DNA from: Psychrobacter sp. GP33
Lineage (GTDB): Bacteria; Pseudomonadota; Gammaproteobacteria; Pseudomonadales; Moraxellaceae
NCBI RefSeq assembly: GCF_014119005.1
Contig: NZ_JACGYX010000007.1
Span: 1 to 64,000, forward strand
Direction: 5' to 3'
Length of the DNA: 64,000 nt
Below are positions 35,216-43,762 of the stretch, piece by piece; position 1 is the stretch's first letter, and each line of letters begins with the position of its first letter. The notes below the pieces were generated by a model, which saw only the letters and a program-made list of their open reading frames with translations, ran no database searches and was not told where the DNA came from. Made by a program: the position numbers and the translations under genes.

Positions 35216-35892
35216 TGTTGGGATTTATAGGTGCTGGTATTTCAGCTTTATCTGGCGGATTAGGAGCTATAGGGGCAGCTGTAGGTTCTATTTGTGCTGC
35301 AGTAGGTGGGGCTGTTATACCTACTGGCCGAATTATGATCGATGCTATAAGCCGTGGTTTTCCAATGGCTTTAAAAGTTTGTGATATTGCTTTTACAGTT
35401 GGCAAGGCGCTTGGTTTATTTGCTCCAGACCAAAATGAGTGTGATATGTATGAGCTAGGTATGCGCACTGAGCACGCAGTTGAAGAAGGTATAACGTCGG
35501 AGCAATTTGATAGCAATCAGGCGTATATAGATCACTTACGTGAGAAAATAACACTCAGCAAAGAAACTATTGAAAAACTGGATAATCTTTCAGATATTGA
35601 TAAGCTGAAGTATGCAAGTATCGGTAGTGCTATGACTATCGCAACCATTAAAGAAAAGTATGAAATAGATATTCCAGAGTCATTCTGGCTGGCAGGCGCT
35701 GATCTTAGTATTGAGCCACGACACTTTAAGCCAATGCTTGATATATTTGAACGCGCGCAACTAAATCCTGACCTTGATGGTTTTCAAAAAGGAGAGTTAA
35801 CTTCTGAGTTGCAGCGGAAGATTTATGATTTGATTGATGATAATCTAAGTGACTTGCTTAGCAAAGAAACGCTTGATAAGCTTCTTTCTTAA
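35215..35892 (+). CDS. Small glycine-rich, membrane-prone protein ending operon
   Basis: I do not recognise a family. The first 40 residues of this 225-residue protein are almost all G, A, I, L, V and S with GxxxG spacing (FIGAGISALSGGLGAIGAAV), typical of pore-forming or glycine-zipper membrane segments. The remainder is charged and helical, including several predicted amphipathic helices. The gene overlaps the HerA-like stop as TAATG and has an AAGGAG ribosome site, so it is firmly in the operon. It may be a membrane-acting effector or anchor of the system. The alternative is a hydrophobic packing or assembly helix. No signal peptidase site is apparent. Confidence 0.7.
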   Translation: MLGFIGAGISALSGGLGAIGAAVGSICAAVGGAVIPTGRIMIDAISRGFPMALKVCDIAFTVGKALGLFAPDQNECDMYELGMRTEHAVEEGITSEQFDSNQAYIDHLREKITLSKETIEKLDNLSDIDKLKYASIGSAMTIATIKEKYEIDIPESFWLAGADLSIEPRHFKPMLDIFERAQLNPDLDGFQKGELTSELQRKIYDLIDDNLSDLLSKETLDKLLS

Positions 35893-35937
35893 TGGTTGAT
35901 TGAGTAAAACAATAATATAAATAGTTCTGTATAACCC

Positions 35938-35962
35938 TGTAGTGGTCAACTAATTTAGGACA
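35938..35962 (+). repeat. Solo IS3 inverted end, left bracket
   Basis: This 25-bp sequence starting TGTAGTGGTCAACTAATTTA is the exact reverse complement of the right end of the IS at 40227-41491 (41467-41491). No transposase lies next to it on the right. The pair can be read as the outer ends of a larger 5.5-kb unit. Confidence 0.8.
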
Positions 35963-36019
35963 CCTACAACCTAAACGTACTTTGTCTAACATCTTTCCGA
36001 CTACTTAGGACAACTCAAA

Positions 36020-37183
36020 TTGAACGCTATTCGCCCCATGAATCACTATCACTCCTTTGATGCAATCGCTCACGCCACCAGACTACATCAAGCAGGACTG
36101 AATGACGAACTGCGAGTATATGTTGATAAGCTATTAGATAAAGGCATTGATGACATCAAGCCTTGGCTTAGTCAACTGTTACTGAGGTCGGCGGACTACG
36201 ATGAGGATAGCCTACCTGCTAGTGTGTATAAGCGCTCTGAAGGGTGGCTTGCCTATTTTCAAGGAAAGTATGTAGAGGCGCACACGCATTTTCAAAACAG
36301 TATTAACACCTTAGACTGGCAGCACTATGCTTACGATGCCGCACTAGGAATAGTAAAAGTCTACACTCGTAGTGGACATTGGCAAGCAGCTCAGCAGTGG
36401 GCGCTATATTATCTTTCAGTAGCACGCGCATTACGTGATGACTTTGGATTGACCAAAGGCTATGGCGCTTTAGCAGAAATCTACTTGCGTGGTAATCAGC
36501 CGCAGGCAGCACTGGCTTGCTTTCAATTATCCAATCAGCTTATGCCACTAGGTCAAGGTCAGCTAGACAAGCAATATAATTTCATCGCATCAGCACTTAT
36601 GCGTAATGGTGAGGGAATGCGTGCTGAAACGTTACTGCGTAATAGCATCAAGATGTCGACAGATAAGCTGGGTATTAATCCTGAAGATCTATCTGCCAAA
36701 ATCAGCTATCTACACAGCTGGTCACGACTCAGCTACTTATATCTTGAGCGCGAGCAGGACTTGCAGCTACCAGAGACAGCTAAAGTATTATTGAACGAGC
36801 TGTCACATCCTGCGCTTTGTGTGCCCGTTGGATTTATACTATCGGCGCTTGCTATTCAAGCGATAAAAGCCGGACAAGATGATAGCGCAGCAGATTACTT
36901 GTCATCGTCACTATCAGTATTTAGCCATTCATCTGCTATGGAGTATCAGTGGGTCTCACGACTCATCGATGGCTTAGCAGGTTGTATAAGCTCAGATTTT
37001 ACACGTCATTTAAATTGTCAAGTACTACTAGATATTCAACCGCTAAACGCACCTGTTATAGATATTGTGGTCGATAAAATGTGGGCGAATATTGCCTTGA
37101 GCAATGTAGGGTATCAACCACTAGAAACCTCTCAAGAGTCACTTGAAGCACTAACCCAAATGTGGAAGCTGTTTTTTATATAA
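36020..37183 (+). CDS. TPR/alpha-solenoid-like protein
   Basis: A helical protein of about 387 residues from a TTG start, or 381 from the ATG at 36038; the start is uncertain. Repeated motifs such as YFQGKYVEAHTHFQNSI and YLRGNQPQAALACFQLS near residues 77 and 157 show TPR-like pairing with conserved small and aromatic residues. No catalytic motif or signal peptide is seen. It precedes the SDR and Gfo/Idh/MocA genes on the same strand with a 108-base gap, so they may act together, for example in a carbohydrate pathway. The base composition is less AT-rich than in the radical SAM operon to the right, pointing to a different source. Function unknown. Confidence 0.65.
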   Translation: MNAIRPMNHYHSFDAIAHATRLHQAGLNDELRVYVDKLLDKGIDDIKPWLSQLLLRSADYDEDSLPASVYKRSEGWLAYFQGKYVEAHTHFQNSINTLDWQHYAYDAALGIVKVYTRSGHWQAAQQWALYYLSVARALRDDFGLTKGYGALAEIYLRGNQPQAALACFQLSNQLMPLGQGQLDKQYNFIASALMRNGEGMRAETLLRNSIKMSTDKLGINPEDLSAKISYLHSWSRLSYLYLEREQDLQLPETAKVLLNELSHPALCVPVGFILSALAIQAIKAGQDDSAADYLSSSLSVFSHSSAMEYQWVSRLIDGLAGCISSDFTRHLNCQVLLDIQPLNAPVIDIVVDKMWANIALSNVGYQPLETSQESLEALTQMWKLFFI

Positions 37184-37291
37184 AACGTACTAACAAATGT
37201 TAAAATCAATCAAAAAATTGAGATAAAAATAATCTAAATAATAAGTGGTTTAAGTAACAAGTAAGCTAAATAATAACTAACTAATAATAAG

Positions 37292-38047
37292 ATGAGTGGC
37301 ATTATGCAAATGATTAAATCGAATGATGAAGCACGCACAGTGATTGTTACTGGTGCCGCAGGCGGCATGGGTCGAGAGTGCTGTCGTTACTTTTGTCAGC
37401 TTGGCTGGCATGTATTGGCAGTTGATCATAACAAACAGCGACTCGAGAGCTTATCTATTTTTACAGATATCAAAGTATTGTGCATAGAATTAGAGGATAT
37501 CAAACTAGTTGCTGCTGTAAATGAGATATTAGATGGTATGCCCCCATTGTGGGGTCTTGTCAATTTGGCAGGTATCTCTAAAGGCGACAGTATCGAGAAT
37601 TTAAGTGAAGCAGACTGGCAGATGTCCTTTGATGTCAATGTCACCGCACCGTTTCGACTGATCCAAGGCGTCTATAATCGGATGCATCAAGACTCGCAAG
37701 GCGGTAGCATAATCAACGTCTCGTCTCCAGTTGGTTATATTGGCGCGAGAAAACCAAGTTATTCGGCGAGCAAAGCAGCAATGCATGGCTTAACTACCAG
37801 CTGCGCAAGAAATTTAGGTCAATACAATATTCGAGTCAATCTACTACTACCCGGTACTACCATCACAGAAATGACTTCTGACTGGAGCGCCGAGCGTCAA
37901 CAGTCTATTGCCGATCAGAGCTTGCTTAAGCGCTTATGTACGCCTCAAGAGATAGCAGAGGGTATTGCGTTTTTACTCAGTGAACATAGTCGCTACATGA
38001 CTGGAAGTATCTTAGACATGACTTGTGGCAGCATGTGGGGACATTAA
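37292..38047 (+). CDS. Short-chain dehydrogenase/reductase (SDR)
   Basis: Predicted NAD(P)-dependent oxidoreductase of 251 residues, normal SDR length. The cofactor loop is TGAAGGMG at residues 20-27. VNLAG is the NNAG-type strand, IINVSSPVG carries the catalytic serine, and YSASKAAMHGL holds the YxxxK pair. The C-terminus TGSILDMTCGSMWGH resembles FabG-type family ends. The start could be 37292 or the ATG at 37304; no strong ribosome site decides this. Two bases separate its stop from the Gfo/Idh/MocA ATG, so they are an operon. Substrate not identifiable. Confidence 0.88.
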   Translation: MSGIMQMIKSNDEARTVIVTGAAGGMGRECCRYFCQLGWHVLAVDHNKQRLESLSIFTDIKVLCIELEDIKLVAAVNEILDGMPPLWGLVNLAGISKGDSIENLSEADWQMSFDVNVTAPFRLIQGVYNRMHQDSQGGSIINVSSPVGYIGARKPSYSASKAAMHGLTTSCARNLGQYNIRVNLLLPGTTITEMTSDWSAERQQSIADQSLLKRLCTPQEIAEGIAFLLSEHSRYMTGSILDMTCGSMWGH

Positions 38048-38049
38048 TT

Positions 38050-39078
38050 ATGACGCAGACTGCTATCAGTTCTACTACTCTAAAGATACGCTGTGTACTA
38101 TTTGGACTTGGCAATCAAGCTCATGAACATCTTGATGCCTCTCTAGATCATCCAGATATTGAAATCATCGCTGGCATTGATTCTGATATTGAACAGTGGT
38201 ACAAAATTCAGGCAGATTATCCGACAGCACAACTACAATTATTTGAAACCTTACCTAATTTGCTTGCGTCTGATATAGCGTTCGATGCTTTTATTTTGGC
38301 GTTACCGCATCATGCTTATGAGTTTATCTGGACAGATATATTGCGCTGTAATAAGCCTATTTTAAAAGAAAAGCCACTTGGTCGTAATTATCAAGAGGCG
38401 AGAGCTTTTATGCAGCAGGCAAGCACAGTAAAATGCGGACTGATGACTGCCATACAGCGTCGTACGCATCCAAGCTATGTGCATCTTGCCCAATATCTAA
38501 ACGATCATAAGCTAATTCCTGATGAAGTTCATACCCATCTGCATTTGGGCAAAGGGCGGGTCGATCATGCAGAGTCTTTCAATTTAGGTTGGCGTGGTGA
38601 CCGTATTATATCAGGTGGTGGCGCATTGCTAGATGCTGGCTACCATATGATTGACTTGCTGATGTATCTGATTGGCGACTTTGATGTGGTCGCTGCTACT
38701 ATGTGGCATGATGATAGAGTCGATGATGGGATAGAAAATGAAGATCGTAGCTGGCTGATGGCACGCTCACAGCATACGTGGATAGGTGTAGATATTTGGG
38801 TAAAAGGTGAGTTAGATAATCAGGGCGGCTATCAAAAGTCTGAACGTATAGTACTGAAGTGTGGCAATCAGCAAATCTGCGCCAATAGAGAAGGGGTTTG
38901 GGTAGATGATAAGCAGGTATATGACACCTCTCGCGAATGGCAGCAAGCAATGGTGCAGCAGTTGACCGACTTCGCCTTACGCATACGTATTAACCGTTGG
39001 GATGATAATGTCATATGGGATCAGCTGCCTATTATGCTCAAGATAGAGCAGGCATACGCATTATCTATTCGTTATTAA
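38050..39078 (+). CDS. Gfo/Idh/MocA-family oxidoreductase
   Basis: Predicted NAD(P)-dependent oxidoreductase, 342 residues, usually acting on sugars or sugar nucleotides. The N-terminal Rossmann strand reads CVLFGLGNQAHEHLDAS with GIDSD after it, and ILKEKPLGRNYQEA holds the conserved EKP. GGGALLDAGYHMIDLLMYL near residue 190 is the family's G-x-x-x-D-x-G-x-H catalytic region. The start at 38050 is chosen over an in-frame ATG at 38023 because it lies directly after the SDR stop. With the SDR and the TPR-like gene it forms a small metabolic cluster of unknown substrate inside the IS-bracketed segment. Confidence 0.87.
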   Translation: MTQTAISSTTLKIRCVLFGLGNQAHEHLDASLDHPDIEIIAGIDSDIEQWYKIQADYPTAQLQLFETLPNLLASDIAFDAFILALPHHAYEFIWTDILRCNKPILKEKPLGRNYQEARAFMQQASTVKCGLMTAIQRRTHPSYVHLAQYLNDHKLIPDEVHTHLHLGKGRVDHAESFNLGWRGDRIISGGGALLDAGYHMIDLLMYLIGDFDVVAATMWHDDRVDDGIENEDRSWLMARSQHTWIGVDIWVKGELDNQGGYQKSERIVLKCGNQQICANREGVWVDDKQVYDTSREWQQAMVQQLTDFALRIRINRWDDNVIWDQLPIMLKIEQAYALSIRY

Positions 39079-39156
39079 TAGTGCTCGAGGTAGGTTCTAA
39101 ATTAAAATGTGCTTAGTGCTAAATAACTAGGATAGTAATAATCAGCAAAGTAAAGT

Positions 39157-39465
39157 TTATAAGCTGGTCTTGACCACTCGCCTTATTTCATATTCTTCAA
39201 GCCTCGCATCAAGACTAGACAGCTGCTCCGCTGTCAGCTCAATCCCTCGTAGATGTTCTGGAATATATAGGCTCAGATGCAGATAGCTTACGCCATACTG
39301 AGCCAAGTCCGCTACTATATTGATCGGTAATGACCCCACAACGACATCGCCTGCCGACAGATCATTGTAATTCTCTAAATGCGTTAGATGCTGATCGTAG
39401 TGATGTCCCATATGTTGCATCCACTCAACCGCACCTTGATGACGACTCACCAAATACACTCTCAT
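39157..39465 (-). CDS. csx16: Csx16 (VVA1548-family) CRISPR accessory protein
   Basis: A 102-residue protein matching the Csx16/TIGR02620 pattern throughout: VYLVSRHQGAVEWMQ at the start, LSAGDVVVGSLPINIVADL in the middle, and YLHLSLYIPEHLRGIELTAEQ, then LEEY at the end. A good GGAGAGG ribosome site precedes the ATG. Family members occur with type III CRISPR loci and are reported or proposed to act on cyclic oligoadenylate. Here it is stranded between a sugar-type oxidoreductase and an IS fragment, opposite in strand and about 24 kb from the CARF genes, with no cas genes in the window. It may be a leftover or may modulate the CARF proteins. The family match is strong; its present function is inferred. 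Confidence 0.85.
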   Translation of the reverse strand: MRVYLVSRHQGAVEWMQHMGHHYDQHLTHLENYNDLSAGDVVVGSLPINIVADLAQYGVSYLHLSLYIPEHLRGIELTAEQLSSLDARLEEYEIRRVVKTSL

Positions 39466-39556
39466 ATCCTCTCCTACCCATTTATCAATAAAACTAATCC
39501 TGACAGGCGCTGACCTATGCTGTCAAATCTGTAGACATTAACTTGGGAGGTTTTAG

Positions 39557-40237
39557 TTATGCAGTCTGACGATAAAAGTCAAACCACATCTGTCTTGGCG
39601 TTCTATGGCCTAAACCCTTTCGAATCCTAGTCTGGTTGTAATTTAGTTCAATATATTTAGTGATATCGCTAATAGCTTTGAATCTTGTTTTATAGTCTTG
39701 GTGATACACTAGCTCATTCTTTAAGACGCCCCAGAAGCTCTCTATGGGAGCGTTATCAAAGCAGTTGCCATGCTTAGACATTGAACCTTTCAATTTATGC
39801 TTCTTAATGATTTTTCGATACTCATAACTACAGTACTGACTACCTCTGTCAGAATGTAAAATCAACCCTTGGCTAGGTCGTTTATTCTTGATGGCCATAT
39901 TGAGTGCACAGCAAAATAAATCTGCGGTCATACGCTTGCCTGTGGCGTAGCCGACCGGCTCTTTAGTGTAGATGTCTTTAACATCTGCCAAGTATAGCCA
40001 ACCCTCGTTTGTCCATATATAACTAATATCACTGACCCAAGCTTCGTTAGGACGATTGGCATCAAATTTCTGATAGAGCAAGTTCGAATAAATCAGCTTA
40101 TTATGTTTGGAGTTGATGGTGACTTTAAAGCGCTTATGACGACGGCATTTGATGCCATACTCTTCTTTGATACGTCTAACCATATATTTACTGATGGCAT
40201 AACCTTGACCTGTAAGATAAGCATACTGTAGTGGCAT
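39557..40237 (-). pseudogene. Truncated IS3-family transposase (orfB)
   Basis: The 3' part of an IS3/IS150-type transposase of about 226 codons. The DDE residues are all present in WVSDISYI, LHSDRGSQY and NAPIESFWG. The N-terminal region and the orfA are missing because the next IS3 element starts at 40227 and cuts it off. It lies on the minus strand, opposite to the inserted element. No product with its normal start remains. Confidence 0.8.
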
Positions 40238-40289
40238 AATTAAATTGGACAGCTTATAAGGTTATACTAACCCAAAGAAGGAAAATAGT

Positions 40290-40601
40290 ATGACCAACAA
40301 ACGCAATCAATATACCCGAGAGTTCAAATTAGAAGCCATCAGTTTAGTCGTTGATCACAAACGTAAAATACCTGATGTGGCAAGCTCATTAGGTATTGGC
40401 AAATCTACCCTGCAGAAATGGCTGAGTCAGTATCGACAAGAAATAGAGGGTTAAGCACCTAAAACTGGCAATGCCTTAACCGATGAACAGCGCGAGCTTC
40501 AAGAGCTGCGTAAACAGGTTAAGCGGCTGGCTATGGAGCGCGACATCTTAAAAAAGGCTTCTGCTCTGCTGGCCTTGGACAGTCTGAACGGCTATCGTTG
40601 A
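40290..40601 (+). pseudogene. IS3 orfA with internal stop
   Basis: The helix-turn-helix transposase subunit reads MTNKRNQYTREFKLEAISL, then SSLGIGKSTLQKWLSQY. A TAA at 40452-40454 interrupts it before the leucine-zipper part (LRKQVKRLAMERDILKKA). The frame is otherwise open to 40601. The gene is therefore broken unless the stop is suppressed. Confidence 0.8.
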
Positions 40602-41479
40602 TCAGCCAGCTTGCAGAGCAAGACAAGCGTGTCAGTAAAAGTAAGCTGTGCAAGCTATTTGGCGTGATGAAAAGCAGTTACTACTATGGACTAAAGCCCG
40701 AGTCAATTAGCCTTGACACTGTCAAAACCAAAGCCTTAATCCGCCAAATATTTAACGACTCGAAGCGCTCAGCAGGGGCTCGTAGCATTGCCGCTATATT
40801 AATGAATGAGCATGGCATCAAGCTGACACGCTATATGGTAGGTAAGCTTATGAGCAGCATGGGGCTTAAAAGCTGTCAATTGAAGACGCATAAATACAAG
40901 CACGCTGATGAAGAACACAAAGCTCATAACAACATACTGAACCGTAACTTTAGCCGCCCATCGCCCAACCAAGTCTGGACGGGCGATGTCACCTATATTC
41001 GTATTAAAGGCGGTTGGTGCTATTTAGCGGTGGTGTTAGATTTGTATGCTCGGCGTATAGTGGGCTTTGCCGTGTCAGATTCGCCTGACAGTATGCTGAC
41101 AACCAAAGCGCTGCAGATGGCATATCAGACGCGCTTACAGCCAATTGGAGTGCTGTTTCACTCCGCTCAAGGAACCCATTACACCAGTAAGACATTCACT
41201 GAATCCTTAGCAAGTTGTAATGGCATGATACAAAGTATGAGCCGTCGCGGAAACTGTTGGGATAATGCTCCAACCGAACGATTCTTTAGAAGCTTTAAAA
41301 CAGAATGGATGCCAAAGGGCGGTTATGAGGATATCACTGAGGCTAAAAGCGCCATTATTGATTATATCTGGGGCTATTATCAAACCGTGAGACCGCATAC
41401 TTTCAACAATTATTTAACACCAGCTGAAAAAGAGAGACGTTACTTTAATAAAAACCTCTTACTAATTGTCCTAAATTAG
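40598..41479 (+). CDS. IS3-family transposase orfB with DDE mutation
   Basis: A 293-codon frame with the IS3 HTH_21 and integrase core. The first catalytic aspartate (WTGDVTYI) and the glutamate (NAPTERFF) are present. The second, normally HSDQG, reads HSAQGTHY, an alanine in place of aspartate, which should abolish transposition. TTG is the first codon of the open frame; native expression would use a -1 frameshift from orfA at AAAAAAG. Confidence 0.85.
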   Translation: MISQLAEQDKRVSKSKLCKLFGVMKSSYYYGLKPESISLDTVKTKALIRQIFNDSKRSAGARSIAAILMNEHGIKLTRYMVGKLMSSMGLKSCQLKTHKYKHADEEHKAHNNILNRNFSRPSPNQVWTGDVTYIRIKGGWCYLAVVLDLYARRIVGFAVSDSPDSMLTTKALQMAYQTRLQPIGVLFHSAQGTHYTSKTFTESLASCNGMIQSMSRRGNCWDNAPTERFFRSFKTEWMPKGGYEDITEAKSAIIDYIWGYYQTVRPHTFNNYLTPAEKERRYFNKNLLLIVLN

Positions 41480-41491
41480 TTGACCACTACA

Positions 41492-41887
41492 CTACGGTTT
41501 CTTAAGCATAGCTCAGTTTTGTTAAAGCCTCGTTTCTCTTTTTCAGCTGTCGATAAATAGGCATCAGCTAACTGACGTTACTATGTGTATCTGAAGTAAT
41601 CATTTGGACTATAATATATAATCAGCTGACTATTTATTAGTCATGATATCTTCCTTATGTAGTCGCTAAGTTACTGAGTTTATCACTACGGTCTTTTTAG
41701 CATAGTTTATATAAAGTGAAGATACTAAATTGCTACTAGATGATTTAAGTAATGATTTATGAGATAAATACTTGAATGCCGTAGCTAAGTTATTTAATGA
41801 TTAGCAAAGCATATTTCTTTAGAGTATTACATTAAATATAGTTAAATTTTAGTAAAAATTTTTATAATTGATAAGGAAGGTTAATAT
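41492..41887. other. Leader region of the radical SAM operon
   Basis: About 400 bases with no gene. It contains the right copy of the 19-bp direct repeat (41497-41515) and a looser related copy around 41685-41710 (CACTACGGTC then TTTTTAGCATAG). The AT-rich end probably carries the promoter of the radical SAM gene; AAGGAAGG before its ATG is a strong ribosome site. Confidence 0.45.
41497..41515 (+). repeat. 19-bp direct repeat, right copy
   Basis: An exact copy of the sequence at 10543-10561, GTTTCTTAAGCATAGCTCA, starting five bases after the end of the IS. The interval between the copies is about 31 kb. Confidence 0.7.
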
Positions 41888-42916
41888 ATGAAACTTACTG
41901 GGCATCTACTCTACCTTGATATTACACAGATATGTGGAATAGGATGCGCATTTTGCATGTATGCAGATAAGCATAAAAACGGTAAAAATATGGAGCTAAC
42001 CGATAATGCGAAAAATAATTTACGAGTTTTAATTAACTCACCAGATGTCAAGCGAATCTCAATAAGTGGTGAAGGAGAGCCATTGAATAACGTAAGTGTA
42101 TTTCATGAGATTCTCAAGCTATCAGAAGGTGGTAAATCATTTGAATTTATTACAAGTGGATTTTTTCCTCATAAATTACTTGAGGAATTTTATATTAAAA
42201 CAAACGATATTGTGAAGAATAATGGAGATACATGTAATATCCGTCTGAGTTCAGATTATTATCATATAGAAAAAATTGTACATAAGCCGCATGCATTTAG
42301 TCTTGAGTACTGGTTAAAAAACAACCCTAGCAATTTGACACTATCATTTAGGTCAATTGATATAGATCGAGGTTTTACTAGAGGATATTTGTTAGATGGA
42401 TTGAAGAACCTATCGATTAAAAGTGAGATAAAGGAACAAGGGATATTAGAAGATCAGTTAATTATTGATAATAAATATTTTGGAATTGATTATAAAAATC
42501 TGGTAAAGCCAACCCACGTGGCAACATCTGAATATTTAAATATTTATGGTTATATTGATGCTATTGAGGAAAAGACAGGTAAGAAATTTACACTTGGAAG
42601 CATAAATAAGTATCCTCTTAATAATGGAATGGATATTACAGTAAAGCCGAGTGGCGATGTGCATTTTTATGGAATAGAAAATATTGAGATAGGAAATATT
42701 AATCACGATATAATCTCATGGAAGCACTTACAAAAATTTGCTGATGATACGCCGTTAATAAAAACTTTGTATACTATGCCATTTTTAGACTTGATCGAAA
42801 AAATTAAAGATAATGACTTTGCAATGAAGCTAATTGAGCAAGCTAATAATCCTTACTGGGTTGTCAAAGAGATTGCACAGCATGATGACTTTATAGAACG
42901 GATGATTGCATCTTGA
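41888..42916 (+). CDS. Radical SAM enzyme
   Basis: Predicted radical S-adenosylmethionine enzyme of 342 residues. The cluster-binding motif is C16-GIG-C20-AF-C23 (CxxxCxxC). ISGEGEPLNN near residue 59 is the SAM-contacting GGEP-like motif. The C-terminal half has no extra cysteine cluster and no recognised SPASM domain. It starts with a good AAGGAAGG ribosome site. Its TGA overlaps the TTG start of the PHP-domain gene, and the phosphoribosyltransferase gene follows, so the three form an operon. The set suggests synthesis or modification of a nucleotide or base-derived small molecule, or a defence metabolite. Substrate unknown. Confidence 0.82.
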   Translation: MKLTGHLLYLDITQICGIGCAFCMYADKHKNGKNMELTDNAKNNLRVLINSPDVKRISISGEGEPLNNVSVFHEILKLSEGGKSFEFITSGFFPHKLLEEFYIKTNDIVKNNGDTCNIRLSSDYYHIEKIVHKPHAFSLEYWLKNNPSNLTLSFRSIDIDRGFTRGYLLDGLKNLSIKSEIKEQGILEDQLIIDNKYFGIDYKNLVKPTHVATSEYLNIYGYIDAIEEKTGKKFTLGSINKYPLNNGMDITVKPSGDVHFYGIENIEIGNINHDIISWKHLQKFADDTPLIKTLYTMPFLDLIEKIKDNDFAMKLIEQANNPYWVVKEIAQHDDFIERMIAS

Positions 42917-43722
42917 TAGACTCACACGCACATACACATTATTCTAAACATGCGGTTGGGAGTGTCAATGAATTAGTGGAAGCAGCAATAGTTAAGGGAG
43001 TGAAAATATTAACTATTACGGATCACGCACCATTTTATGTTGACTCAAAAAATCGCTTACTTGAAACTGAGCTTAATCAATATTTTGAAGATATAAATAG
43101 AGCTAAAGAGATATATGATGATGACATAATGATTTTGACTGGACTTGAATTAGACTTCATGCCTGAATCTTATTCTTATTTAGAGAAAATGCTTTCTCAG
43201 CTTGAATTAGATTTTATAATAGGTTCTATCCACTATATTCCTATAAAAAATGAAACAGTAAGAGTTTGGGATCTTCCTCATTTAAACGAAACTAAGGTTT
43301 TGAACAGTTATTTCTCAGCATTAAGACAGCTTATTGAAAGTAAATTATTTGATGTAGTTGGCCATCCAGATACTATTCTGAGGAGTGTTTCAGAAGATGT
43401 TTATTGGAGATACATAGAACCTCTGTTACCACTTTTTAAGAAAAATAACATAGGGTATGAGTTAAATACATCAGGGCTTAGAAAATCTTCTTTTGATATA
43501 GAGTTAGGTCAAAAAACTTATGATAAGTGGTCTTACCCTTCAAAATTAGTTGTAGCTGAGCTCATTAAACTCAGTACTACATTTACAATTGGCTCTGATG
43601 CCCATGATCCTGTTGATGTAGGAAAAGGTTTACAAGAAATAATAAGTGAGCTTATACCTATTGGTCTAAAAAATATTAGTTATTTCAAGTCTAGACAACG
43701 CATAGATGTTGAGGTCGCTTAA
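42913..43722 (+). CDS. PHP-domain metal hydrolase (histidinol-phosphatase-like)
   Basis: Predicted metal-dependent phosphoesterase of 269 residues. PHP metal-binding motifs occur in order: DSHAHTHYS (H5, H7), ITDHAPFY, GLELDF, GSIHYIP, VVGHPDTI and GSDAHDPVDVG. The length fits HisK-type histidinol phosphatases, but no histidine-biosynthesis genes are nearby. A TTG start overlapping the previous stop is used, since no ATG occurs before the HAHTH motif. In this operon it probably removes phosphate from an intermediate made by the radical SAM or PRTase enzyme, by inference. Confidence 0.82.
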   Translation: MIDSHAHTHYSKHAVGSVNELVEAAIVKGVKILTITDHAPFYVDSKNRLLETELNQYFEDINRAKEIYDDDIMILTGLELDFMPESYSYLEKMLSQLELDFIIGSIHYIPIKNETVRVWDLPHLNETKVLNSYFSALRQLIESKLFDVVGHPDTILRSVSEDVYWRYIEPLLPLFKKNNIGYELNTSGLRKSSFDIELGQKTYDKWSYPSKLVVAELIKLSTTFTIGSDAHDPVDVGKGLQEIISELIPIGLKNISYFKSRQRIDVEVA

Positions 43723-43762
43723 GTAGTTAATAGTTTAATTTGAATATTAAGAGGCTTAAACA

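Larger units (their letters stand above)
40227..41491 (+). mobile_element. IS3-family insertion sequence, mutated
   Basis: The element runs from an imperfect left end (TGTAGTGGCATAATTAAATT) to a right end that is the reverse complement of TGTAGTGGTCAACTAATTTA, about 1265 bases, inserted into the older IS3 fragment. It carries orfA and orfB in -1 phase with an A6G slippery run near 40549. No clean target duplication is visible, so one junction may have been rearranged. Both genes carry disabling changes. Confidence 0.8.

Noticed and set aside
35148-35516. Open frames on both strands over the start of the glycine-rich gene
   Set aside because: They are shadows of the 35215 gene, whose ribosome site and TAATG coupling are convincing.
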